Assembly: GCF_000218685.1 (NCBI RefSeq) | Contig: NW_006763294.1 | Span: 724,475 to 788,474 of the forward strand | Reading direction: 5' to 3' | Length of the DNA stretch: 64,000 nucleotides | Source of the DNA: Serpula lacrymans var. lacrymans S7.9 | Lineage: Eukaryota; Basidiomycota; Agaricomycetes; Boletales; Serpulaceae | In this document: positions 1-8,829 of the stretch, in pieces | Layout: each line of letters opens with the position of its first letter | How positions within the stretch are numbered: position 1 is the first letter of the stretch | Translations under genes and position numbers: made by a program | Notes under the pieces: generated by a model | Databases searched by the model: none | Told to the model about the DNA's origin: nothing | The model's input: only the letters and a program-made list of their open reading frames with translations

Positions 1-324
1 TTGGCATTTTGGCAAATTTTTGCATTGCCACTGGCTACACATTGCATTGCACCCTTGCTTTCATTGTTTCCTTTACTTCCCTTCCTTTGCCTAGCCCCAC
101 CATGGGTCCCTTACTCTCTTTTTTATTCTCACCGAACAGTCGCTTCTGGATCCCTATTCTAGTCAATTTCCCCGTCACCTCCACCCTCCTCCTACTTGTC
201 TTTTTTGCTCCCCAACCATACCTAATGTCACCACTCTCTATCCGCTTCTGTCACCAATCCATTGACCACCACATGCTACTGCTGATATCAGCTAAGCCCC
301 AGCGGCCAGTCCAAATTGGGCAAC

Positions 325-735
325 TGTAACAACCAAGAGTTAGTTACTCTGGCGCACAACTCAGACAAGCAAAAGAGTAATGAGGGGGAGTGGTTACCCC
401 TTAGGTAGGACCGAGTTAGTTGTAGGTAAACAACAGGAGGACTTGCTGAGGAGTCTCCTGGATCTATTGGGTATTTATACTACTACAGGGTGTTTGTACT
501 TATGTACTGTACAGTTGATGAAAGCAGTGGCTGATGATGTCAGAGGGCGCAGCCTGTGTGACCAGCTCCACTGTGTGAGAGATTTGTAGCTAAAATAAGA
601 AAAAGGCAGTGTAGTGCGAGAAGATGGTGTTTGAACAAAAATAGAAAGTGCCGCATGGCACAGTGTGTGAAAACTACAAAAGAAAGTTGAAGAGGAGAAT
701 GAAAATTAAAGGTCCAAAAATTGTGTATCATAACA
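325..735 (+). mobile_element. Solo LTR, family F1, copy 1
   Basis: The element starts TGTAACAACC and ends CATAACA, is 411 bp long and is flanked by a perfect 5-bp duplication GCAAC (320-324 and 736-740). The R1 copy B sequence near 9,570-9,590 reads straight through the site without the insert, giving a natural empty site. There is no internal retroelement sequence, so this is a solo LTR. Strand is given by the TGTAACAACC end as left; the true transcription direction is not established. Confidence 0.9.
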
Positions 736-937
736 GCAACAGGTCCATCTTCATGACATTGATCTTCCATTGTATACTATCAAATCATCGGTTGCTCATC
801 TTGCCTGGTTGGAGTGTGGGTGGGTAGTTTTTGAGCTGGAGAAGGTTCATCCCCTTGCATCGCCTATGTACATTACTGTCCCATTCATTTGGGTACGTTT
901 ATCCTTCATCCACTGTCTTCGCTACAGCTACAGCTAC

Positions 938-1280
938 TATTACGAACTGTGTTCTCTATGGCCTTCATTTCTTTTCTAGAGTAACTACACACTGCTACTC
1001 ATTCATACCTTCCCACACTTGTTACCTATTACAGTCTCACATGTCATCATTTGTCCAACACAAATACCCGCCCTAAAGTGGACAGTATATATATATATGC
1101 CTGTATTGTAGTCAATATCTCCAATACAATTGTACGCTTCAGCAGTGTAAACTTGGTATTCATCAGCTCAAACCTCATCATCAGAATACATCTCATACCC
1201 ATTTATAAATGGGCTTATCAGAAACTACTTCACATCTAGGAATCTCCGTGATACCAGGCTTGCACATTCCAAGCGTAACA
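938..1280 (+). mobile_element. Solo LTR related to family F3, inside R1 copy A
   Basis: This 343-bp insert is missing from R1 copy B, where the flanks join near 9,770. It begins TATTACG and ends GCGTAACA, matching the ends of the F3 LTR at 2,606-3,019 (TGTTACG...GCGTAACA). It shares with F3 a TATA stretch (about 1,085-1,098) followed by a CTCCAATAC motif. Flanking pentamers are gctac and cctac, one mismatch. The degraded first bases suggest it is older than the F1 insertions. Confidence 0.65.
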
Positions 1281-1793
1281 CCTACCACACACTGCCTAGG
1301 ACACATTTGTTCGAGATTGGAACTACTCCCCTCCCTCCCTCGTTTGACCAGGTGGTCCAATACAACCAGTCCATTGGTAAAGCCATAGAACCATCGGATT
1401 TGGACTAGGTGGTGGACCGGTGGCTCCAGTTTCTTTTTTTTCAAAAGGACATTCATTTACAGTGCGATTATTCTTGATCTTTGAATCATTTTTATGGACA
1501 CATATTTTTTTAGAATGCCTGACTGACAATAAATGAACCGTGTTGATACTGATATTGTTTTGCCTTGCCCTTTTTTTACTGCATCTTCCTATGACATCAT
1601 GATTTTTTTGCTCTCTTTTTGCTATTGGACTTTACTTTATGGCTGTACAAATCTGTGACATTACTTACACAGCATTCATTTTTCTATCCCTTTCTCTTCC
1701 TTATTTTGACAATCTTATCCTGTACTACCTACACAGGATCAATCAGCGTACATTCTTCCCTTCATGTTCTTTCTCATTCTTTTTGCGCAGCTA

Positions 1794-1943
1794 TGTAAGG
1801 ACCATTTATATTTTCTTATTTTCTTATCTTTTTGTTCCATGTCTTGGCTCTCAAATACTTTCCCTGTTACACCTCTGGCTCTAGGGCTAAAGGTATCATT
1901 TGCTATTTTGCTTCTCATAGCCCTCACAGGCTTTTTTAACCAT
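1794..1943 (+). mobile_element. F2-related LTR fragment (5' end)
   Basis: It begins TGTAAGG and resembles the start of the F2 LTR (TGTGAGG at 7,432). It has a similar T-rich leader of about 45 bp and then a small ORF whose first 17 codons match those of F2 mostly with synonymous changes. The copy is cut at 1,944, where the chromovirus LTR begins on the other strand, so only the 5' part of U3 is left. Confidence 0.6.
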
Positions 1944-2009
1944 TGTTACCACTTCATATCACAGATCAGAGACTGGGTAGTACTCCCAGCCAGCCAGCAC
2001 AATGGGTAA
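1839..2009 (+). CDS. LTR-embedded micro-ORF, F2-related copy (truncated)
   Basis: A 56-codon frame begins MSWLSNTFPVTPLALGL and continues with a hydrophobic segment (AILLLIALTGFF). It matches the F2 micro-ORFs at 7,467 and 6,829 at its N-terminus: 13 base differences in about 55, of which 10 do not change the amino acid. From 1,944 on, the frame runs into the chromovirus LTR, so its C-terminus is not original. The product would be a very small single-pass membrane protein. No known family is recognised, and coding status is inferred only from the substitution pattern. Confidence 0.45.
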   Translation: MSWLSNTFPVTPLALGLKVSFAILLLIALTGFFNHCYHFISQIRDWVVLPASQHNG

Positions 2010-2154
2010 GGACTAGTGGTAGAGATCTTGCCAACCAGCTCCAAGCCCCATCAGTGCCTGGAGATATTAATAGATAACTATTAGATTAGATCAAGTGATT
2101 AGATAAGATGTTTGATTGGAGAGTTATCAGTACATGTTGGATAAGATCGTAACA
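1944..2154 (-). mobile_element. 3' LTR of the Gypsy chromovirus
   Basis: On the minus strand the segment starts TGTTACGATC directly after the polypurine tract and ends GTGGTAACA, giving a 6-bp inverted terminal repeat. The left boundary is inferred from these ends. The matching 5' LTR has been lost beyond 12,790, so neither LTR identity nor target duplication can be checked. Confidence 0.6.
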
Positions 2155-2170
2155 TTACCGCCCCTTTAAG
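2155..2170 (-). other. Polypurine tract of the chromovirus
   Basis: On the minus strand AAAGGGGCGGTAA lies immediately before TGTTACGATC. This purine run next to a TGTTAC LTR start is the usual plus-strand priming site of LTR retrotransposons, and it fixes the start of the 3' LTR. Confidence 0.7.
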
Positions 2171-2605
2171 ACTTTTGTCCTGAAAGGTTGGTTCAAGTTT
2201 CCCGTTTTCCCAATTGTAGATGTTACAATTGTGTGATGGTTCTATAAGGTTTTTGAATGGTTGGAAATGAAGGGCAAAGTTGATATGCCTTGGTGCACTT
2301 GGGAAGTGGTTGTGGAAGTCTTTTACTAATTCTGAGGCACTTTTTTACATGAGCCTCAGGTTCCCATGTGCGTTCTTCTTTGCCGTAACCCTTCCAATGT
2401 ACTAAATATTCTAACTTGCCATGTTTTAGTCGTGAGTCAAGTATTTGTTTTACTACATATTCTCATTGACCATCTACTTCTGCCGATGGCAGGGGTTTTG
2501 GTTTCTTTTGTCCGGGGAATGTTGGGTTTTTGTAGGGGTGTAATAGCTTCTCATTGAATACAGGGTATACATTCTTCCATTTCCCAGGGAGTTTGAGTCT
2601 GTACG
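2171..2605 (-). pseudogene. Chromovirus pol C-terminus with chromodomain
   Basis: On the minus strand the stretch at about 2,348-2,463 translates to a chromodomain: [11 protein letters not shown], then [19 protein letters not shown]. The W-x-GY and TWEP signatures are typical. The chromodomain at the integrase C-terminus defines chromoviruses and is known to steer insertion to particular chromatin. A TGA stop lies just before the domain, and the frame is broken again after it. Upstream in the same piece is the integrase tail, interrupted by the F3 LTR at 2,606. Confidence 0.8.
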
Positions 2606-3019
2606 TGTTACGATCTCTATTGGACATTTAAGGACTACTCATTTCTTTTTACTCATCGGTTATACCATCGGACCGATGACTCATTTCCTTCACATACACT
2701 TCTGTTCTTCTCGCATTCATAGTACCTATTATAGTACTTAGTCCTCAACAGACGGACCTGCCCTAGATAGGACCTAACTCCTATCACCGATTCCTTTTCA
2801 TTATAAATACCATGTGACAGCAGTAGTATTCTCCAATACGATTCTACGCAGTTTACGCTTACAAAGCTAGACTCCTAAGATCAGACTTCTATTCAGAAGA
2901 AGACCAACTCCCGTTGGAAAACCTCCACTCAGAACTACGTTCTCGAACTTGTCTTCGGATAAGTCTCTTTACAAACCTCGACGAACCCTCAGACTTTGTT
3001 AAGCACTTCGTGCGTAACA
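2606..3019 (+). mobile_element. Solo LTR, family F3
   Basis: This 414-bp insertion starts TGTTACGATC, ends GCGTAACA and is flanked by the perfect duplication GTACG (2,601-2,605 and 3,020-3,024). It interrupts the chromovirus integrase C-terminal region, which reads on across it. A TATAAATA box near 2,801-2,810 in the plus direction suggests that plus is the sense strand. Its first ten bases equal those of the chromovirus LTR, so a family relation is possible. Confidence 0.85.
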
Positions 3020-3391
3020 GTACGCTGCTGGACTAATTTTCTTTTCAATAGTAAATGGTCTGTGTCTCTTGTCATCTAACTTCTTTGATGGCCAATCTGT
3101 TGTGCCTCAACATGGACCTTATCTCCTGGTTGGTATCCAATACTCTCTCTCTTGTTCTTATCATATGATCTTTTCATAATCTCTGCTGCCTTTGCTAGAG
3201 ATTGTTCCGCTTCTTTCCCTGTCTCTTTCATCCTGTCTACAAATTCTTCCGCACTCTCATTCTTAACTCCTCTCCTTTTTTCTGTGTCTACCTATGGACA
3301 TTGACCGTTATTGAGATAGAATGGGCTATATCCAGTTGCTGAATGTTTTTTATTGTTGTAAGAAAATTCTGCTAAGGGTAACCACTTTGCC
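3020..3391 (-). pseudogene. Chromovirus integrase, C-terminal part
   Basis: The minus-strand translation gives [20 protein letters not shown] followed by SPFYLNNG, the standard Gypsy integrase segment after the catalytic core. Further on are an SYDKNKRE-like helix and a GDKV barrel segment. There are stop codons (for example after the NNGQCP region). It joins the catalytic core across the F1 LTR at 3,392-3,806. Confidence 0.85.
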
Positions 3392-3806
3392 TGTAACAAC
3401 CAAGAGTTAGTGACTCTGGCGCACAACTAGAACAAGCAAAGAGTAATGAGATATGAGAAAGGGATCACCCCTTAGGTTTCAACAAGTTAGTTGTGAGGAT
3501 ACAACAGGAGGACTCGCTGAGGAGTCTCCTGGATCTATTGGGGTATATATACTAATACAGAGTGTTTGTACTTATGTACTGTACAGTTGATAAAAGTAGT
3601 GGCTGATGATGTCAGAGGGCACAGCCTGTGTGACCAGCTCCACTGCATGAGAGAGTTGTAGCTAAAATAAGAAAAAGGTAGCGCAGCACAAGAAAGAGGA
3701 GTTTGAACAAAAGGGAAAGTGCCGTATGGCACAGTGTGTGAAAACTACAGTACCGGTTAAAGAGGAGAATGAAAATTAAAGGTCCAAAAATTGTGTTATT
3801 GTAACA
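3392..3806 (+). mobile_element. Solo LTR, family F1, copy 2
   Basis: Begins TGTAACAACC, ends TTGTAACA, 415 bp. The flanking pentamers are ttgcc and ctgcc, a duplication with one difference. Removing the insert restores the integrase reading DDWAKWLPL, so it landed in the chromovirus integrase gene. Confidence 0.88.
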
Positions 3807-4585
3807 CTGCCCAGTCATCTTGTTTATGGTTTATGAATATTCGGAGATATTGTTTGATCTCCTGATTTATTCTTTCTGTTTGACCATCTGTCTGAGGGTG
3901 GTACACTGTCAAAGGGTTTCCTTTTATCTGTAATAGAGTATAGAGATCTTTGATAAAGTTAGAGACGAACTGTACTCCTTGGTCAGATATCACTTTTTTA
4001 GGTAGTCCATGAAGTTGGAATACAGTATCTTTAAATATTTTTGCTACTCCTTCAGAGTTTAATTTGGTATGTGTTGGTATTAATTTGATCATCTTTGAGA
4101 ATTGATCTATGATGACCATTATTGTATTATAACCTTTGGATTCTGGTAACAGTCCGATGAGATCCGTCGATATGATCTGCCAGGGGCGGCTCAGGATCTC
4201 ATTTGGATGTAGTGGTGCTGCTTTTTTTTGGTGATCTGTTTTGGTTCTTTGACAAGTTTTGCACCCTGTTACATATCCTTGGACATTTTTGTCCATGTAT
4301 GGCCACCAATACGTTTTAGTGATCAATTCCTTTGTTTAATACCGGCCTGAATGACCAGCAACAATGGAATTGTGATGATCTTTGATGATCATTTCTTTGA
4401 GTTTTCAGTTTTTTGGAACATACATTCAACCTTCGAAGTATATGTGTCCTTCATTGGTCCACCAACCGTCTTGGTGGTTCTGTATCTTGTCCTCAACCTT
4501 CTTTACAACTTTGTCGACATTACTCATTCTCTTTTTGATCCATTTGAATATTTCAATAGTCTCTTCTTCTGCTTCAGCTATCTTT
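3807..4585 (-). pseudogene. Chromovirus integrase zinc finger and catalytic core
   Basis: The minus strand encodes a zinc-binding region (HHNSIVAGHSG then CKTCQRTK) and the retroviral integrase core with its D, D, E residues in STDLIG, ISDQGVQF and TERINQE. An open stretch of 176 codons (3,796-4,326) covers the core. A stop separates the zinc-finger histidines from the rest (about 4,337). This is the DNA-strand-transfer enzyme of the element; it is broken by F1 LTRs on both sides. Confidence 0.9.
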
Positions 4586-4999
4586 TGTTACGATACACAA
4601 TTTTTGGACCTTTAAATTTCATTCTCCTCTTTAACTTTCTACTGTAGTTTTCACACACTGTGCCATGCGGCACTTTCCGTTTTGTTCAAACTCCACCTTC
4701 TCACGCTGCACTGCCTTTTTCTTATTTTAGCTAAACAAGTCTCTCACGCAGTGGAGCTGGTCACACGGGCTGGGCCCCATGACATCATCAGCCACTGCTT
4801 TCATCAACTGTACAGTACATAAGTACAAACACGCTGTAGTAGTATATCAACCTCAATAGATCCAGGAGACTCCTCAGCGAGTCCTCCTGTTGTTTACCCA
4901 CAACTAACTCGGTCCTATCTTAAGGGGTAACCACTCTCTTTCATTACTCTTTTGCTTGTCTGAGTTGTGCGCCAGAGTAACTAACTCTTGGTTGTTACA
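4586..4999 (-). mobile_element. Solo LTR, family F1, copy 3
   Basis: Inverted relative to copies 1 and 2: starts TGTTACGATA, ends TTGTTACA, 414 bp. Flanking pentamers are tcttt and tctct, one mismatch. It sits in the chromovirus between the RNase H and integrase zinc-finger regions. Confidence 0.85.
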
Positions 5000-6236
5000 T
5001 CTCTTGTCTTTGTTTCCCTGTTAGGGACATATTTATTCTGAGTAGATCATCTTTGAGGACAGTTACGTCTTTGTTGTCATTTTGTCCTTTGTCATAGTCT
5101 GGTTGTCTTGATAGAAGATCAGCCTTGATGTGAGTAGCTCCTGGCTTGTGACGTAAGGTAAAATGATAGTTTGCGAGTTCGCTAACCCACCTTGCTTGTC
5201 TTCTATTCAGCTTCTGAGGTTGTTTGAAATAAGTGAGATTTTGATGGTCAGTCTAAATCTTAAATTCCTTTGCCACATCCATTAAATAGTGGCACCACTC
5301 CTCTAAAGCTATCATTATTGCTAATAGTTCTTTATTGTAGATCTCATAGTTTCTTTCAGTGAGATTGAGAGAATTTGATAAATAAGCTATTGGTTTCCAG
5401 ACATTATTCTGCTCTTGGGAGAGGACTGCTCCTATAGCATAGTCACTACTGTCCGCTTCTACTCTGTATTGACCGTCATTGGTTGATAAGGTGAGTACTG
5501 GGCTTGAACTGATCTTTTATTTTATTTCTTTGAATGCTTTTGTTTGTTCAGTTCCCCATATAAACTCTGCCTTTCCAGTGAGCTTTGTCAGCAGTTTTGC
5601 AATTGACCCAAATCCTTGTATAAACTGTCTATAAAAGTTAATGAATCCTAAAAAGGCTTGCACTTCCTTCTTGTTTTTACATTTTGGCCATTCTAGGATT
5701 CCTTTAACTTTAACCGCATCCATGCAAATTTTGTTTTCTGAGATGATTAATCCCAAGTATTCTGTTTCTCTCTCTTCAAAATTGCATTTTTCCAGTTTCA
5801 AATATAGCCAGTTCTCTCTGAGGATTTGAAGTCCAAGTTGCATCATTGCTCTGTGTTCTTCTATGGTCTTTGTGAAGATCATAATATCATCCAGGTATAT
5901 CACTACCTTCCCTTCATCAATTAGTTTTTTGAAAATAGAATTCATCATTGTTTGGAATGTGGCAGGTGAATTTGTCAATCCAAAAAACATTATGAGCGGT
6001 TTGAACATTCCTCTATTAGTTCATTAATCAGAGATAATGGATATCTGTTCTTGATGGTGATTTCATTGAGTTTTTGATAATCTGGACCAGTCGGGAGTTT
6101 CCCGTCTTTCTTTTTGATGAAAAGAAAGGGAGATGCAATTGGAGATTTACTGGGCCTAATGTGTCCTGATTTTAGGTCCTCTTTTAGGAATGCGTCAAGC
6201 TGTTCTTGTTCTCTTAATGCTAATAGATAAACTTTG
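5000..6236 (-). pseudogene. Chromovirus reverse transcriptase and RNase H
   Basis: On the minus strand, RT begins with YLLALREQEQLDAFLKED and ASPFLFIKKKDGKLP, then FGLTNSPATFQ and the catalytic YLDDIMIF (5,517-6,008), followed by the thumb/connection region (FLGFINFYRQFI). RNase H follows: VEADSSDYAIGAVLSQE, then NYEIYNKELLAI and a DHQNLTYF segment. A TAG stop lies where TGG is expected before DHQNLTYF (about 5,255). The copy is inactive but well preserved. Its N-terminus is separated from the rest of pol by the F2 LTR at 6,237. Confidence 0.92.
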
Positions 6237-6864
6237 TGTCAGGCAACAAATACGAAGCTATATAACAAAATACAATGCCTGGTCAAGTCCTTGCTGGAAG
6301 GCGATGAATCAGGGTATGAGGATGAAGAGTATTGGTATAAGCGCAAATCCAAACTAATATTGAACTAGAGAATAATACATCGAGTATGTACTTTTTTATA
6401 TAGTGAACGGCGATGGTCAGACTGAGAAAGGGAAGAACTGAGAAAGTGGTCTGACCAGCTAGCTAACCAATAAGAAAAGAAAGAGAAAGTGGTCCAATCT
6501 ATCGTATTTACTAATCGTATGAGAAAACGTATTGGTAATGGGTGTGCGATTGGCTGTATCAGTAAGCCCATGAGAAGGCGCTGACTCACAACCTTCTTCG
6601 CTTATCAATATCCCTCCAAAGTATTCCCAGACATAGCACTGGATTGTTGCTATGTCATTTGGATATCTTCTTGAGGGTTTACAACAAATCTCCTTCGTTG
6701 TAAGTACAATAGGACGTGAGTGTGAATAGAGAATAAGAAGAAAAAGGATAAAAGTAATAAAACACCTGCTGTGATCTCTAGTCCAAGGGCAAGAGGAGTG
6801 ACAGGGATCGAGTCTGTTAACCACGACATGACGGGAATGCGATAAGAAAAATTGATTCCTCACA
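6237..6864 (-). mobile_element. Solo LTR, family F2, copy 1 (minus)
   Basis: A 628-bp LTR with ends TGTCAGG and CCTCACA on the plus strand, flanked by the perfect duplication CTTTG (6,232-6,236 and 6,865-6,869). It interrupts the chromovirus just upstream of the RT domain. It is the inverted counterpart of 7,432-8,024. The sense strand is taken as minus because the TATATAA box of the partner copy precedes the presumed transcript start in that orientation. Confidence 0.9.
6650..6829 (-). CDS. LTR-embedded micro-ORF, F2 copy 1 (intact, 59 aa)
   Basis: Starts about 36 bp inside the LTR. The frame begins MSWLTDSIPVTPLALGL, continues with one strongly hydrophobic segment (AGVLLLLSFFFLFS), then a basic RRR and a polar, acidic tail ending QEDIQMT. 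Basic residues just after the hydrophobic segment would, by the positive-inside rule, put the tail in the cytosol. It matches the partner ORF at 7,467 and the N-terminus of the frame at 1,839. No known family is recognised. Being inside U3, it could be transcribed from an upstream promoter or only by read-through. Confidence 0.5.
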   Translation of the reverse strand: MSWLTDSIPVTPLALGLEITAGVLLLLSFFFLFSIHTHVLLYLQRRRFVVNPQEDIQMT

Positions 6865-7431
6865 CTTTGCAGTCTATCTTGTGATCTCCTGGTATGAGTT
6901 CTATAACATGGTCCCATTGTCTTCTCTCAGGTAGGGAATCAAATTCTTTCTTGTCAAAGACCTTTTTGAAATTGTGTAGGTGTTTGGGTACAATTCCTTC
7001 AAATCCTCCCTGTTTCTGATCTTTTTCCAGCTGTTTCAGCTAGTTGTTGTGATGTTGTGCCATGAGTGCGGATATGATACATGTTTTCAGGAATGGATGT
7101 GTCTTTTACATCTAAGAAGTTAATTTGAATGATCCTATCCCCTTCTTCAAGATTGACATCTGGGCAATGTGCTTCTAGATCTTCTTCTGGTTCAAAGAAT
7201 CTTATCATCATGTTGCATTCAGATGGGCATCGGTCAAAAATCAGTCCCAATTTTGACCAGTCTATAGTAGGATTATGCCTTTTAAGCTATTCATGACCTA
7301 AAAACATCCTTCCAGTTCCAAGATTGCTTACCGCCAGTTGGAGTTGTTCAGTATGGTCATCAATCTCTACTAGTAATTTGATGTATTCTTCAATGCTTCC
7401 GTCCCAATTAAGGGTGCTGACGGCACCCTTA
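6865..7431 (-). pseudogene. Chromovirus protease-RT linker region
   Basis: The minus strand encodes the pol segment before RT: a GIVPKHLHNFKKVFDKKEF stretch and then SLPERRQWDHVIELIPGDHK, the usual lead into Gypsy RT. Upstream, at 6,999-7,250, is an 83-codon acidic frame between protease and RT. Several stops occur. The F2 LTRs bracket this segment on both sides. Confidence 0.8.
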
Positions 7432-8024
7432 TGTGAGGAATCGATTTTTCTTATTGCATTCCCATCATGTCGTGGTTATCTGATTCATTCCCTGTCACTC
7501 CTCTCGCTCTTGGACTAGAGATTACAGCTGGCATTTTATTACTTTTATCCTTTTTCTTCTTATTCTCCATTCATACTCACGTTCTATTTTACTTACAATG
7601 AAGGAGAACCGTTGTAGACCCTCAAGAAGATATCCAGATGACATAGCAATGATCCAATGCTATGTCTGGGAATACTTTGGAGGGATATTGATAAGCGAAG
7701 AAGGCTATGAGTCAGCGCCTTCTCATGGGCTTACTGATACAGCCAATTGTACACCTCTTACCAATACTTTCTCTCATACGATTAGTAAATACGATAGATT
7801 GGACCACTTTCTCTTTCTTTTCTTATTGCCTTTCTTGGTCTGACCATTGTTGTTCATTATATAAGGAAGTACATACTTGATGTATTGTTCCTCAGTTCAG
7901 TATTAGTTTGGATTTGCGCCTATACAGATACTCTTCAACTCTCATACTCTGATCCACCGCTTTTCAGCAAGGACTTGGCCAGACATTGAGTATTGTTATA
8001 TAGCTTCGTATTTGTTGCCTGACA
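7432..8024 (+). mobile_element. Solo LTR, family F2, copy 2 (plus)
   Basis: Starts TGTGAGGAATC, ends GCCTGACA, 593 bp, flanked by the perfect duplication CCTTA (7,427-7,431 and 8,025-8,029). A TATATAAGG box at about 7,857 supports plus as sense, making 7,432-7,856 the U3 part. It is inserted in the chromovirus between the protease and the protease-RT linker. Confidence 0.9.
7467..7601 (+). CDS. LTR-embedded micro-ORF, F2 copy 2 (one premature stop)
   Basis: The frame begins MSWLSDSFPVTPLALGL and has the same hydrophobic segment (LLLLSFFFLFS) as its partner at 6,829. It stops at TGA (7,599-7,601), where copy 1 has CGA. Reading past this single change, the frame continues with RRR and PQEDIQMT to the same TAG end (about 7,644-7,646). 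The stop is thus a C-to-T change at a CpG, typical of methylated fungal repeats. Function unknown. Confidence 0.45.
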   Translation: MSWLSDSFPVTPLALGLEITAGILLLLSFFFLFSIHTHVLFYLQ

Positions 8025-8660
8025 CCTTAATTGGCATTGTAAACTGGTATTGGGCTTGGGATTCTGTGCCTTTCATATCCTTGTTCTTTTGTGAATTTCC
8101 CATCTATGCAACTTCCTGTACAGCCACTGTCTAATAATGCTTCTATCATCATTGATTTATGCATTGAGAGGTTCGTTAATCTGCAGGTGATATTCATCTG
8201 ATTTTCTCCAGTTCCCCTAATAAACTGTTTGGGGCGTCTCAATTCTTCTAAGCAAATACCGCGTCATAGAGTGGTAGTGCATTTAATTCTTTAATCAGAC
8301 TTTTATCAACTTCTTGTCCTCTTTTTTTGTGCGTTCAGCTGTTCAAGATACCAATAGATCTTTCTTCCTGTTGGTCTCGAAGTCTTTCAGCAACTTATGC
8401 GGCTGTCCATGGTTCTTTCCAATTCTTTGTTTCTAGGTTTTTATTAGAGGTGTGCCTGACCTCTTCAGAGCATGTCAAAAAATCAGTGTTATCGGAGCTA
8501 CCCAATTGAGTCACCACATCCTGTGTCTCAGTTGTCTCTTTTGCTGCTGCGCTTTCCGTGGTTCTATCCCTCTAGATACCTTGTGCGCTGTAATTGTTTC
8601 TTGTGCTGCGCTTTTCCCTTTTGGGTGCACCGCTATCATGCACCAAAGTTGATTGGTAGC
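8025..8660 (-). pseudogene. Chromovirus gag C-terminus and aspartic protease
   Basis: On the minus strand, 8,027-8,242 includes ALLDSGCTGSCIDG, the retropepsin catalytic motif (D-S/T-G form). Upstream, an in-frame stretch with several stops runs to at least 8,570 and perhaps 8,660 (for example a KETTETQDVVTQLG segment); this would be the gag end or spacer. It is cut off from the rest of gag by R1 copy B. Confidence 0.75.
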
Positions 8661-8829
8661 ATGGACAGATGTCAAAAATGAAGTGAATATTCAGAAAGAC
8701 TCGCCTTTGCGCCACACAGGCACAGTGCCACGTGGAATAGTAATTAATATTGCCTTTTTTGAACTTGTGGCTGATTAGCACCACCTCTACTAGGCAATTC
8801 AGTTGTGCTCACCTCTGCTTTTCCATTCG

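Larger units (their letters stand above)
1..1793 (+). mobile_element. Repeat R1, copy A (partial, interrupted)
   Basis: This is a pyrimidine-rich repeat, clearly homologous to about 8,830-10,290. Shared landmarks include the segment around 100-170, the block at 741-930, the block at 1,281-1,540 and the block at 1,570-1,793. It is interrupted by an F1 solo LTR at 325-735 and an F3-like LTR at 938-1,280; both are absent from copy B. The left end lies outside the window. The right end is cut at 1,794 by an F2-like LTR fragment. Short reading frames in the repeat are partly shared by both copies, but no known domain is visible. It may be a long LTR or a non-autonomous element; its class is unresolved. 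Confidence 0.75.

Noticed and set aside
325..735. F1 elements as DNA transposons (MITEs) with terminal inverted repeats
   Set aside because: The ends are near-inverted (TGTAAC and TAACA) and copies lack coding sequence, but only a few terminal bases match. 5-bp duplications and TG...CA ends fit LTRs better. A MITE-like identity is not fully excluded.
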